NCBI GenBank assembly: GCA_947178145.1
Contig: CAMWXE010000023.1
Location: 1-62,769 of the forward strand
Source: an uncultured Lachnospiraceae bacterium
Lineage (GTDB): Bacteria > Bacillota > Clostridia > Lachnospirales > Lachnospiraceae
Length of the DNA: 62,769 nucleotides
Direction: 5' to 3'
Part shown: positions 41,187-51,006 of the stretch, piece after piece
Position numbering within the stretch: position 1 is the stretch's first letter
Layout of the letters: each line of letters begins with the position of its first letter
Translations under genes and position numbers: made by a program
Notes under the pieces: generated by a model
What the model was told of the DNA's origin: nothing
Seen by the model: only the letters and a program-made list of their open reading frames with translations
Databases searched by the model: none

Positions 41187-43436
41187 TCAAACCAGTCTTT
41201 TATCAATCAGCTCTTTAATCTTACTTGAACTTGTGCTCTCCGTGTACGGAAAAAAGACCATATCCGCCCCATGCTTTTCCAAAAATTCCTTCTGCCTCAG
41301 CCAGTCGGGATTATCCGCATAATCACTGCCTGAAAACTGGACATCAAAATGGTACAGGCGGTATGCATCACTTGTTCCGTAATAATTCAGCGGAATTTCC
41401 ACTGCCTCATCCACATATCTACAGGAACGTACCATTTCAATCCTTTCCTCAAATGGAACAAATGGCTCCACTTCCTTATATTTTCGAACCCCTTCATCAG
41501 ATACAACCCCAACTATCAAATACGCGCAATGCTCTTTTGCCCTTTTAAACATATTCAAATGCCCCACATGAAATAAGTCAAATACACCGGCAATATAACC
41601 AGTATGATATTTCTTCGGTTCTTCATTTTTTCCCAAAAAAGGCTGGAATAGCGTTTTTTTCTTTATCGGGTAATCCTTTCCTGAATCGTAAATCCCATAT
41701 TCACCCACACCCATGTCATCCAACTGTTTCATCACAGACAGATAATTTTTAATACAAATCAATACTTTATACTCACCTCTATGCAAGCTTTTTAAAATAT
41801 CAGGCGGCTGAATAACAATCCCTTCAAGCTCCTGCCCCCATTTCTCCTGATTGTTGTCAATAATGGCATACACCGGATAGTGCTGGCTGTACAACTCAAG
41901 AAATTTCCGTGTAAAATTTCCTGAGCCAAATAAGATCAGTTTCCGTGTATCTGCATTATTAAAAATATCAACAAACAGACGCTGATATTCATCTACTGAA
42001 TAATTCATCCTTTGGCGGTTTGCATTCAAAATTTCTCCGTTGATCCAGTGTGCGCTGTGGTATTCATGAAGTGTTCTATCATTTCTGAGATTCGAAAGGA
42101 ACTCCCACTCCATTTGTCTCCATTGGTCAAGATTTTTTACTAATCCGTAGCGTTCAAACAGTTCTTCCATTGGAAGAATATTCTGCATCCAGATACCGCC
42201 ACCTGCATAAAATGTATTAATCATACGAAGAATTACTGCATTTGCCGGATAATTCTCCCTGCAGAACTCCTGATCATAGAATACAAACATGCCCTCCACA
42301 TAAAAACTGTTTAGAGGAACCATATCCAGATATGCCCTGCTCAGTATGACACCTCTGCCATCCCCTTTATCATGTTCCATAACATCCGATGATTGTAATA
42401 TCAAGTCCCTGAAACGATCCATTTCCTGTAAAAATCTATCCTTATCCGTTTGTAAAAGACGCTTTAGGTACATCTGTCCTGATTCCGCCTTAACAAAGGG
42501 CATTACACACGCGCCATACACTATTTTGGTATCCACCACATGTATCCCATGCCTTTTTAAAAATTTCATATTTTCCATAAGCTTCTCAAGACGCCCCTGT
42601 CCCTCCGGATAGACAGCTCTTTTTTCAACATTTCCAGATTTATGTATGATTGTAAAAAGCGCATTTTCACGCCCCCGCTCCATAGAACCAGTCACATGTT
42701 CCACATCACAGCACACGCCATTTATGGGACATTCAATAAGATATGCATTTGCCATCTGGTGAAACATTCCATTCTCTATCAAACTGCCATACAAAGAAGC
42801 TTCTTCAAGAAAGACAGAAGCAGGATAATTGTAGACGGGAAATACACGGGTTGACAAATCCTCATTGGGCAGGAAATCCTCCTCGTAAATCAGGCAGGGA
42901 TTCTTCAAATCCGGAAACACGGAAAAAAAATGTACCGTTTCCCACCCTGCATCTGCAAGCATTTTTTTCAACTCAGCCCTGCTGTAACTTCTTCCGTTAA
43001 ACGTATCCTCTTTTTTAACATATACATGCTGATATCCTTCCACTCCATCAAAATTCCTGCCTGTGTATGGGTCTCGGTCTCCGCAGAAATAGCGAATACC
43101 AAGGCGGTTATTCATACCAAGAAGCATCATGCCGTTTTTCTTTAGCAGTCTATACCAAATATCTAGCACTTTCTTTGGCTTATGATATCGCTCCAAGCAT
43201 TCTATTGCAATCAGATAATCAAAGCATTTCCTATAATTTTGCTGCCATTTGGCGTCGCAAAACTGTTCCTCCGACGCACATAACAGATTGATTTGATTTT
43301 GTGCAAGCATTTCCGCTATGTCGTCTTCCCTGTTTCCAATATATAGGATTCTGCTGTCCTGTCTGAAATCATACCATTGTAAGAGTCCCTGCCCGATGCC
43401 TTTAATCAGTTCCCGTGATTGGTCTGTATTGCTCAT
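41187..43436 (-). CDS. Methyltransferase / kinase-like / cytidylyltransferase fusion
   Basis: A 749-residue multidomain protein. Residues about 20-180 form a class I SAM methyltransferase-like domain (RILYIGNREDD). About 270-430 look like a kinase of the choline/aminoglycoside-phosphotransferase fold, with a catalytic-loop-like YLDMVPLNSFY and a metal-loop-like FVFYDQEF. About 510-600 are the recurring Rossmann-like module (LILFGSGN, AIIDNNQEKWG). About 615-745 form a TagD/RfaE-type cytidylyltransferase with GVFDLFHVGHLNMF and STSSSKIKELI. It would suit phosphorylation and CDP-activation of an alcohol or sugar (inference). Start 43436 has GGAG upstream; an ATG 48 bp earlier overlaps the upstream gene. 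Confidence 0.78.
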   Translation of the reverse strand: MSNTDQSRELIKGIGQGLLQWYDFRQDSRILYIGNREDDIAEMLAQNQINLLCASEEQFCDAKWQQNYRKCFDYLIAIECLERYHKPKKVLDIWYRLLKKNGMMLLGMNNRLGIRYFCGDRDPYTGRNFDGVEGYQHVYVKKEDTFNGRSYSRAELKKMLADAGWETVHFFSVFPDLKNPCLIYEEDFLPNEDLSTRVFPVYNYPASVFLEEASLYGSLIENGMFHQMANAYLIECPINGVCCDVEHVTGSMERGRENALFTIIHKSGNVEKRAVYPEGQGRLEKLMENMKFLKRHGIHVVDTKIVYGACVMPFVKAESGQMYLKRLLQTDKDRFLQEMDRFRDLILQSSDVMEHDKGDGRGVILSRAYLDMVPLNSFYVEGMFVFYDQEFCRENYPANAVILRMINTFYAGGGIWMQNILPMEELFERYGLVKNLDQWRQMEWEFLSNLRNDRTLHEYHSAHWINGEILNANRQRMNYSVDEYQRLFVDIFNNADTRKLILFGSGNFTRKFLELYSQHYPVYAIIDNNQEKWGQELEGIVIQPPDILKSLHRGEYKVLICIKNYLSVMKQLDDMGVGEYGIYDSGKDYPIKKKTLFQPFLGKNEEPKKYHTGYIAGVFDLFHVGHLNMFKRAKEHCAYLIVGVVSDEGVRKYKEVEPFVPFEERIEMVRSCRYVDEAVEIPLNYYGTSDAYRLYHFDVQFSGSDYADNPDWLRQKEFLEKHGADMVFFPYTESTSSSKIKELIDKRLV

Positions 43437-43456
43437 CTTTTTTCCACTCCATATTT

Positions 43457-44356
43457 TTATAGTTTGATAACAGCTATGCTGCATTCATCTCCTATTGGGA
43501 CTTTTGGAAGTTTCATATTTATTTCCTTTTCAAAATCCGACACAGCCGCCTTGACACCCGGCAAATCCGGATGAAAATAATCGTGCAGTAAGATTACCCC
43601 GCCTTTTTCCATCTTATCCCAGAAAAAGCGTAAGCCCTCTATCTGTGGCTGATATAAATCCATATCTAAATTAACAAAACAGAACTGGTCATTTATCCTC
43701 TTTACACTCTCCGGAAAATATCCCTGACAGATTATTGTCTTTTCTGGATATAGCATCCGTGCCTTTACATATTTTATAAGTATTTCTGACTTTTCTCCCT
43801 GAAACGACCCAAAACCAAACGTCCCTTTTTTGAATTCAGAAAAATTCATGTTTTCATACACAACGTCATTCCTGTCAAATCCTTCAAAGGTATCGCACAG
43901 GTAAAGCACTCTGTCCGGCCAATATTTGTTGATAAACATTGCTGTTTCACCCTGAAATACACCACATTCTGCCACATTTCCAGTTAACCCCATCTCTCTG
44001 GTATACTCCGCAAAACTTTTCATCCATTTCTTTCTTACAGGATCCAGTTCCATGAATGCGTCCTGATAAATATGGTCTGTTTTCATAATCACAAGCTTTT
44101 CTTTAGGAATTCCGAGTTCCACCAGCTGTTTTTCAGCCTCCAGAAATTCTTCGCCAAACATCAGACTGATAAATATCTTATCAAAAGATAACTGCAAAAG
44201 CCTGTCAGGGCTTATAATCTGGATGCCATCTATCTCCTTGTCCCATTTCTCTGTATCATTATCACATATTGCCAGTACATCCACTCCGCAATATTTCTCT
44301 AATCCACGTTTCAGGGCCTTCCCATACTTTCCTGCGCCAAAAACCACCGCTTTCAT
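43457..44356 (-). CDS. TylF-family O-methyltransferase with N-terminal Rossmann-like module
   Basis: A 299-residue protein. Residues 1-95 are the recurring module (AVVFGAGKYGKAL, AICDNDTEKWD). Residues 105-299 are a TylF/MycF-type methyltransferase: NVAECGVFQGETAMF binds SAM, LCDTFEGFD and the metal-binding acidic residues in NLDMDLYQP and LLHDYFHP follow. TylF enzymes methylate sugar hydroxyls, consistent with modifying a glycan residue. GGAGG precedes the start. Confidence 0.85.
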   Translation of the reverse strand: MKAVVFGAGKYGKALKRGLEKYCGVDVLAICDNDTEKWDKEIDGIQIISPDRLLQLSFDKIFISLMFGEEFLEAEKQLVELGIPKEKLVIMKTDHIYQDAFMELDPVRKKWMKSFAEYTREMGLTGNVAECGVFQGETAMFINKYWPDRVLYLCDTFEGFDRNDVVYENMNFSEFKKGTFGFGSFQGEKSEILIKYVKARMLYPEKTIICQGYFPESVKRINDQFCFVNLDMDLYQPQIEGLRFFWDKMEKGGVILLHDYFHPDLPGVKAAVSDFEKEINMKLPKVPIGDECSIAVIKL

Positions 44357-44427
44357 ATGAAAAATTCCTCCTTCACAATATTTGCTCTCCCGACTGCATT
44401 ACTGAATGCCACTTCTGTCTTTAACAG

Positions 44428-46668
44428 CTATATTGCATAACACACAGTTTCTGCAAAATGATCGGAATAATGCCTCATATACAAACTATACTTCGGATTA
44501 ATTTCTTTGATCAGAAGTGGAAGTTCAAACAAGTCCTCTGGTTTATGGTAAACACATATTGCCAGTTTTGGGGTATATTTCAAAATAAGGTCTGACGCCC
44601 CAAGTAACGCCTGCTTTTCGGAACCTTCAATATCCATCTTTATAAAAGTAGGAGATTCATCAAATTCAATACCGTCCAGCGCAACTGCCTCAATCTCTGC
44701 CCCCTGGGTATCCGCCGCTAATACCTTCGATGCCGAACCTCCTCCAGCGTCAAAACGCAGTCTGGTATTTTCTGACCAGACGCCAAACGGATACAGCAAG
44801 TACTTAAACCCTTTCATATTGCTCCTTATCTGACTATATTTTGACTTCTCAGCTTCAAACATATATATCTGCCGATACTTTCCATTTGTTCTTTTGATAA
44901 ATTCAGCGGCCGTATCACCTATATATGCTCCGCAATCTATAAAAACTTCATTTTCGGTCAATTTTACTATTTTGTCAAAATACTGATCCTGTTCAGGCTG
45001 CATTACATCAGATAAATCAGACAATGTATATACCCTTTTTATCCGTTCAATATATACCTTTCGGGAAAAACCGTCTTCCAGCATGTCAAATACTTTACGA
45101 TATTGATTCCTGTATTTTGTCAGAAAACCAATAGGTATCGTTTCTACATAATCTTTCATAAAAAGGCACTGACTGTCCTGAAATCCCGCCTGCATAAGCT
45201 GATGATATATCATTTCATATATGGGTTTATCAGCTACGCTAACCAATATAAAATATCGTTTCCTATCTTTTTCCATCTGACCAACGCCGATTATTGGCAA
45301 AGATGTCTCTTCATCTACAGACCCTGACAGCCGATTATCACAAAATGCTTCAATTTTTATCCCTTGATCCGATAAGAAGCGCCAAACCGCATGTCCGCAG
45401 TTTCCAGCTCCAAAAATGACAATCTCTTTCCCAGCCGATATCCGCTCCTTAATAATCCTTATTTCTTTCATGTTATGAGCCAGTTCAAATATTTCTTCCA
45501 CTGCCTGGTCAAAATCCATCAATTTTCTCCCCCCATATGTATTTATTATATGCCTGTAAACAGAATCCTCCGCATATGCGTTTCCATGCCATGTCAGTTT
45601 CTGTATAAAAGTCCCTTCTATGTATTTATTATAATCCGTTTCACTGTAAGTTTCTGTCAAATGTTTTCCGAGTACCATTGCATTGATGTTATTATATGGT
45701 ATTCTGTTCAACCTCTCACATATCTCCGGAAAGGTATTGCAGGCAATGCCGATTAAATAGTCTGTGGTCAAATAATATTTTATTCTGTCATGGTGCTGAA
45801 AATAATAAAAATATGCCTGCATTACAAATTTGAAAAGTTTCTCTCCACTTTGTGAACATAAAAACCAGATTGCCCATACAGCCTTTGAATTAAATTCACG
45901 TCCATAGGTTGTTCTTGTATAAATCGGATATTCCAGGCACTCTTCCGGAATCGGCGCACACAACAAAAGCGTTGCATCCATCCATATCCCGCCATATTTA
46001 TAAAGCAGGCAGCACCTGATTATATCCGAGAGATGTGCTCCTGCAATTAGATTTTTTTCGTACTTGTCCAATATATAGTCCGGAATGTCTATATATTCCC
46101 TGAAGTTACCCTCCGTAATAATCCTAAGCTCTACTCCTTCCGGCAGATTTAACCGCTGGCTTTTCCAGCATGCTTTTACAATATCAGGAGCATTCTCCTC
46201 CCCCTGCCACCACATACTCCATGCACTTTTGGAATATCTTCCGTCAGGAACATTCCACTTTGCATCATTCATAGAAAAAATATTTATAAATGGAGCGATG
46301 CATCTTAACACATCATCCGACGGAATGGCATCAATTATGTCAAAATCAATCCGATATATCTCTGCCTTGGTTGATTTCAGCATATTCTCAACTTCATCAA
46401 TATAACATTCACTCAATGTTAAAAGCACGATATCTTTATCCGTAAGCAGTGACTGCGTAAACTCCACTACAGGAATACCGCGTATCTTTTCAGGATTTCC
46501 TTTCGCTGATGAAACAATGATTCTGTCCGCTTTGACATCCAATCCACATTCATCCATTGTTTGAAAGAAAAGATACAGCCTCACCCCTGCGCCGTAAAAA
46601 TTTACAGTCTTTTGTTGTTCAAATATATCGCAAAGTTTGTCTAATGAATCAATTTTATTGTATCGCAT
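44428..46668 (-). CDS. Capsule-type glycosyltransferase / FkbM methyltransferase fusion
   Basis: A 746-residue protein with four parts. An N-terminal Rossmann-like module (about 15-95, VNFYGAGVRLYLF) is followed by a capsular-polysaccharide-synthesis (GT32-like) glycosyltransferase (about 115-370) with HLSDIIRCCLLYKYGGIWMD (about 213-232; acidic pair before and after). A second module (about 395-490, IVIFGAGNCG, FCDNRLSG) precedes an FkbM methyltransferase (about 555-746) with FIDCGAYIGDTAAEF, FIKMDIEGSEKQAL and the terminal YMRHYSDHFAETVCYA. The same FkbM terminus occurs in the protein at 52569-53588. One protein may thus add and methylate a sugar. Confidence 0.82.
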   Translation of the reverse strand: MRYNKIDSLDKLCDIFEQQKTVNFYGAGVRLYLFFQTMDECGLDVKADRIIVSSAKGNPEKIRGIPVVEFTQSLLTDKDIVLLTLSECYIDEVENMLKSTKAEIYRIDFDIIDAIPSDDVLRCIAPFINIFSMNDAKWNVPDGRYSKSAWSMWWQGEENAPDIVKACWKSQRLNLPEGVELRIITEGNFREYIDIPDYILDKYEKNLIAGAHLSDIIRCCLLYKYGGIWMDATLLLCAPIPEECLEYPIYTRTTYGREFNSKAVWAIWFLCSQSGEKLFKFVMQAYFYYFQHHDRIKYYLTTDYLIGIACNTFPEICERLNRIPYNNINAMVLGKHLTETYSETDYNKYIEGTFIQKLTWHGNAYAEDSVYRHIINTYGGRKLMDFDQAVEEIFELAHNMKEIRIIKERISAGKEIVIFGAGNCGHAVWRFLSDQGIKIEAFCDNRLSGSVDEETSLPIIGVGQMEKDRKRYFILVSVADKPIYEMIYHQLMQAGFQDSQCLFMKDYVETIPIGFLTKYRNQYRKVFDMLEDGFSRKVYIERIKRVYTLSDLSDVMQPEQDQYFDKIVKLTENEVFIDCGAYIGDTAAEFIKRTNGKYRQIYMFEAEKSKYSQIRSNMKGFKYLLYPFGVWSENTRLRFDAGGGSASKVLAADTQGAEIEAVALDGIEFDESPTFIKMDIEGSEKQALLGASDLILKYTPKLAICVYHKPEDLFELPLLIKEINPKYSLYMRHYSDHFAETVCYAI

Positions 46669-46740
46669 CGTATATATCCCTCATATGATTATTTAAGTAT
46701 GCAGGATTCATCACCTCTGTCATAGCACTCCCACAGTTTT

Positions 46741-48072
46741 TCAATCCCAGCTGATACCAGGATCATACCTATAAATATGTTCGTCCGCCACACCGTCAGC
46801 CAATAATTGCACCTTTATTTCCATGCCATACAGCTTATTCGCTATCACAAAATATGCCTCAGGATATGCGTTTGCATACATATCCATGGAATTTATCTTT
46901 ATGCCGTCCAGATATGTATTCCATATGCTGCTGTTGTTATCAGCGCATAAGATCTCTGTATCATCTTTTCCAAATTCTGAATCTTTTAACAGCTTTAGCA
47001 GTGCCCTACCACGTTTTCCTGCACCGCATACCACTATCATTGAGGCTTTTTGCCCAATGTCCCTCAGCCCCTCCAGATTATCCTGCGGAGCCCTCAGCCT
47101 TGCTGCAAATTCATCCTTTGACCGCAGCAGTATATCAAACTGCTTCCTTAGGAGTTCAGATCTCTTTGGCAGTGGAACTATACTTGCACGCACTGCCTCT
47201 GTCAGCACATTTTTAAACCATTCGTAACAATCCGCATCTTCATTGTTCCACGCCCCTAGTTTTGAAAGCATATTTACGCTCTCTCCAACAAATGCAGACA
47301 CCATCATATTATATATCCTTGGCATATATTCCTCAGGTATATCATCATGCTCCAGCAGATACTGGTATTCATACCTGGCAAATTGAAGCCCCTTTACCGA
47401 ATTAATTGACGAACCGCCCCTATCCGTCCGGTAACAATACCCATATTCATTGATGTACATACTTCGTCGGCTCTTCATCCTGATCCTGTGCATAAAGCAT
47501 ATATCCTGATACGCAGCACCCGGCGTTTCATTTAATAATATATGGTTATCTAGCAAAAAACTTCTTGAATAAATACCTCTCCATAGCGTAACATCATTGG
47601 ATTCATATATTCTTGCATGGTCATGCATTGACAGAATTTTTCCATACATGCTAGGTGTATTCGCAAATACGTTTCCATTATTGTATATACGCTTGCCTGC
47701 ATCATCATAAAATGATTTGAAATCCGCCATAGCATAGTCCAATGAGTAAGTTTCTGCTTGCAGATACAGTTTCTCATACATATCAGGCAAAACAAAATCA
47801 TCCGTTTCCAATATTGCCACATATTTTCCCTTTGCTTGGGCTATTCCTGTGTTAACCTGATAACCATAGCTTTTTTTGTTACTGTCTATGAGCGTTATCC
47901 TATCATCCGCTCCCGCATACGCTGTTAAAATCTGCCTCGTTCCATCAGTGGAACCCGCATCCACGCAGATAATTTCAATATCTTGAAGAGTTTGATGAAG
48001 AACACTTTCTATACATTCTTTTATGTAATCCACCACGTTTAATGATGGCATTATAATTGAAACCTTTTTCAT
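46741..48072 (-). CDS. Family 2 glycosyltransferase with C-terminal Rossmann-like module
   Basis: A 443-residue protein. The GT-A domain (1 to about 220) starts KVSIIMPSLNVVDY, with CVDAGSTDGT and the metal-binding acidic motif ETDD. About 345-443 are the recurring module (MIVVCGAGKRGRAL, CADNNSSIW). Start 48072 follows the upstream stop by 19 bp and leaves no extension before the first beta strand; a frame 108 bp longer would overlap the previous gene. Confidence 0.85.
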   Translation of the reverse strand: MKKVSIIMPSLNVVDYIKECIESVLHQTLQDIEIICVDAGSTDGTRQILTAYAGADDRITLIDSNKKSYGYQVNTGIAQAKGKYVAILETDDFVLPDMYEKLYLQAETYSLDYAMADFKSFYDDAGKRIYNNGNVFANTPSMYGKILSMHDHARIYESNDVTLWRGIYSRSFLLDNHILLNETPGAAYQDICFMHRIRMKSRRSMYINEYGYCYRTDRGGSSINSVKGLQFARYEYQYLLEHDDIPEEYMPRIYNMMVSAFVGESVNMLSKLGAWNNEDADCYEWFKNVLTEAVRASIVPLPKRSELLRKQFDILLRSKDEFAARLRAPQDNLEGLRDIGQKASMIVVCGAGKRGRALLKLLKDSEFGKDDTEILCADNNSSIWNTYLDGIKINSMDMYANAYPEAYFVIANKLYGMEIKVQLLADGVADEHIYRYDPGISWD

Positions 48073-48091
48073 ACACCCACCACATACTTCC

Positions 48092-49273
48092 TCAAAACAT
48101 TTTTTGCGGTATTTCCCACACAATTTTTTTAATATCAATACCAAGCTCTGCAAGCTGGTTTTTAATCTGTTCAGCCACATATCGATCCAATGAAGCTATA
48201 ATAATGTAATCAAACTTTAATTTTACTATGTCCTCTGGTGGTAATAGTTCAAAATAGTCTATATTCATTTGTTGCTGTTGATAATCTTTATCAACCCATG
48301 CTACAATTTCACAACTCTGGTATCTTGCCAATTGTGTATAATAATTTTTCCCCACAGTGCCAGCTCCATACAAAATGACACTTTTATCCTTATATTCTTT
48401 AACTGCCGCCAATTTATACCGCTCTACATACAGACCTTTACTACTGATTCTTTGAAAGTACATTAAATTTAACTTTTTAAGAAATAACTCCAAATCTTTT
48501 GATGCTACCATAATACATCCATATTCCCGGAAAATATTTTCATATGCACTATACAGTCCTACATATTTCATTAAATTACTCGGTTCATCAATATGCGACA
48601 TTGATTCATCTCTAATAACATAATGATAAAATGCTCTAGGGTATGTTACAAACCTTGAAGCTTCAAATATGCACCGACACAGGGATATTCCGTCCTCACC
48701 AAGCTGCTGTGTATCAGGAACCTGACTATATGCCTTACAAATAAGCTCCCTCTTAAACAGTTTAGACCAAATACTATTCGTGATGCATCCTTCATCGCCA
48801 TTCATAAAGATATCTGTTTTATTTCTTATAAAGTCATATTTGTTTCCTGCCAGTTCAAATGTTTCCTCAGCAAAAGTTATTTTTTCTTCCTCTTTGTTAT
48901 TATTGTTTATCTTATATCCTGTATGTATAAAATCTGCTTTCGATTCTGTTAATTTGTTCAGCATTTCCGCATACATATCCCTGTCAATATAATCATCGCC
49001 ATCAACAAAACCTATATAATTTCCTTTTGCACATCTCAATCCGTGCTTTCTTGCAGCCACCAGTCCACCATTTGATGTATGCAAAACCTCGATTCTATTA
49101 TCCCTTTTTGCATACTCATTACATATTTCCCCAGAACCATCACTCGATCCATCGTCAACTAATATAATCTGAAGATTATTATATGTTTGGTTACAAATAC
49201 TCCCTATGCACTTAGACAAATATTTTTCCACATTGTATACAGGGACAATGACACTTATTAGCCATTCTTCCAT
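48092..49273 (-). CDS. Family 2 glycosyltransferase with C-terminal Rossmann-like module
   Basis: A 393-residue protein. The GT-A domain (about 5-230) has ISVIVPVYNVEKYL, LVDDGSSDGSG and DGDD in FVDGDDYID. About 295-393 are the recurring module (SVILYGAGTVGKNY, AWVDKDYQQQ). Base composition from here rightward is clearly more AT-rich than in the first half of the window. Confidence 0.88.
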   Translation of the reverse strand: MEEWLISVIVPVYNVEKYLSKCIGSICNQTYNNLQIILVDDGSSDGSGEICNEYAKRDNRIEVLHTSNGGLVAARKHGLRCAKGNYIGFVDGDDYIDRDMYAEMLNKLTESKADFIHTGYKINNNNKEEEKITFAEETFELAGNKYDFIRNKTDIFMNGDEGCITNSIWSKLFKRELICKAYSQVPDTQQLGEDGISLCRCIFEASRFVTYPRAFYHYVIRDESMSHIDEPSNLMKYVGLYSAYENIFREYGCIMVASKDLELFLKKLNLMYFQRISSKGLYVERYKLAAVKEYKDKSVILYGAGTVGKNYYTQLARYQSCEIVAWVDKDYQQQQMNIDYFELLPPEDIVKLKFDYIIIASLDRYVAEQIKNQLAELGIDIKKIVWEIPQKMF

Positions 49274-49297
49274 TCATTCTCCTTTTCTGCGAAATTC

Positions 49298-50995
49298 CTA
49301 AATATTTTCTGTAAAAAGATTAGGAACTTTTCTTTCCAATTCCCACATATAATAATTTTCTATTTCTTTATCACGAACTTCTATATGGGCATAACGAATT
49401 GTACCTAAGTCTACAATTTTATTATTAATAATTGGATGATTAAGAACGTCTTCAAGCTCTTTTTTAGGCGTTATCCCATCCTCTTCCATCATACTGACAA
49501 ATTGAAACTCTTCTTTCGAAAAGGTTCCCCAATTTAATATTTTCGTAAAAAAAACTTCATCTGCCACTAATTCAAGCCCCCATTTAATAAACGGTATGAT
49601 TTCCTTATAATTTCTTTTCTGTACTACAAAGTTCATTCTAAAGTATGCCAGTTCTCCACTCTTCCGAAGTTTGGATGCAAATTCCATGTTTTTTTTCAAA
49701 ATATCAAAGTTTCCCCCCCTGCGTATAGCTTCGTAAGTTTCTTTTGACGCAGCATCCACTGACACTGTAAGCATGATTTTACCCTTTTTATTTTGTTTGA
49801 ATTCTTCCCAGTTTTTTTCATTGAACAAAGTTCCGTTAGAAAGAATTCTGATATACTTCAAGTCATTCATTTCAGTGCTTTTATACAGTTCCTTATATGC
49901 CTTACTTACAAATACCTCCCCATCTCCTGCCAGTATAAAGAAATCACAATACGGCAAGATACTATCTTTTACAATATTTGACAATTCCATTGACTTTCTA
50001 AGTCCATCACCGTGAGCTATGCGGAATTCATCGCGGCACGTTTCGCATCTTAAATTACAGCTAAAATCATAGCCTATTGCCGCAACCTTTGGATGTGCTT
50101 CCATTCTTTTATATGGCTTACTGATGTCGATTGCTGTATTGTCAATATTTTGGCATTCCTTATTAATAAAAAAAGGACACATTTCTTTTTTGCAAAATGT
50201 ATATGTATGATTTACATTAGAAAGGCACAGTACCTTATGCATGTGGGATTTCCATATATCATCAAAAATATCAGGATTAATTCTTCCAATTCTTGCATCT
50301 GCTATAGTAGTACAGCAACAATAAATATCCCCTTCAGGAATCACTTCAACATGATTAAGCATTGTGACACAAGATAAATCATAATGCGCTTTATCAAACA
50401 TTGTTCTTTCGAGCATGCCCGCAACGCTATTACTTATATCAAACGAATTGCAAAAATCTATATATTCACATAGTCCTTTTTCATTCAGATACTTCTTTAT
50501 CTCCTCGTCATCAGATACCGCAATAATGACATAGATATCTTTCCAGCATTTTATATTATCAGGTCTGACCACCTGTTTATTACAAAAAAATTCTTCCTTT
50601 CCGAAACTGTCTATAAATCCTTTTATCTCAAATCTTTTATTAATGTTTAAAAATTTTGTTGCACGAATTCCAATTCCCCAAACATAGACAGGTTTATTAC
50701 ATGGATTAATTTGAAACGAATCAAGTTTTGAAAAAAAATCTCTTTCTTTGATGTAATCCTCTTTGTATACCAGTTTCATTTCATCTAATTTTTCCAGCTT
50801 GTCTTTAATTTCAAAACCACATACAATCAACTGTTCAAATTTATCTTTGTAGTAGTCATACTTATTGATATCAATAACAGATAAACCCGACTCTTCAGAC
50901 TCTTCATCATCAAAAAAAATTGTGACTTCTATGTCATCAAAAAAATACAGAAAATCCTTCATTACCCTGTTTACGCCATAAACTGCATACTTCAT
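49298..50995 (-). CDS. Radical SAM protein with two N-terminal Rossmann-like modules
   Basis: A 565-residue protein. Two modules come first: a degenerate one (about 1-85, MKYAVYGVNR) and a second (about 100-185, VYVWGIGIRATKF). Then a Cys-rich segment with CCCTTIADARIG and FCKKEMCPFF resembles a SPASM-type auxiliary cluster placed before the radical SAM core. The core carries SCNLRCETC (CxxxCxxC) at about 305 and LSNGTLFN further on. Order SPASM-like then radical SAM is unusual. A run of seven G (plus-strand C at 49713-49719) lies in the RRGGN codons. Start 50995 has GGGGGAG upstream. Substrate unknown. Confidence 0.75.
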   Translation of the reverse strand: MKYAVYGVNRVMKDFLYFFDDIEVTIFFDDEESEESGLSVIDINKYDYYKDKFEQLIVCGFEIKDKLEKLDEMKLVYKEDYIKERDFFSKLDSFQINPCNKPVYVWGIGIRATKFLNINKRFEIKGFIDSFGKEEFFCNKQVVRPDNIKCWKDIYVIIAVSDDEEIKKYLNEKGLCEYIDFCNSFDISNSVAGMLERTMFDKAHYDLSCVTMLNHVEVIPEGDIYCCCTTIADARIGRINPDIFDDIWKSHMHKVLCLSNVNHTYTFCKKEMCPFFINKECQNIDNTAIDISKPYKRMEAHPKVAAIGYDFSCNLRCETCRDEFRIAHGDGLRKSMELSNIVKDSILPYCDFFILAGDGEVFVSKAYKELYKSTEMNDLKYIRILSNGTLFNEKNWEEFKQNKKGKIMLTVSVDAASKETYEAIRRGGNFDILKKNMEFASKLRKSGELAYFRMNFVVQKRNYKEIIPFIKWGLELVADEVFFTKILNWGTFSKEEFQFVSMMEEDGITPKKELEDVLNHPIINNKIVDLGTIRYAHIEVRDKEIENYYMWELERKVPNLFTENI

Positions 50996-51006
50996 ATACT
51001 CCCCCT

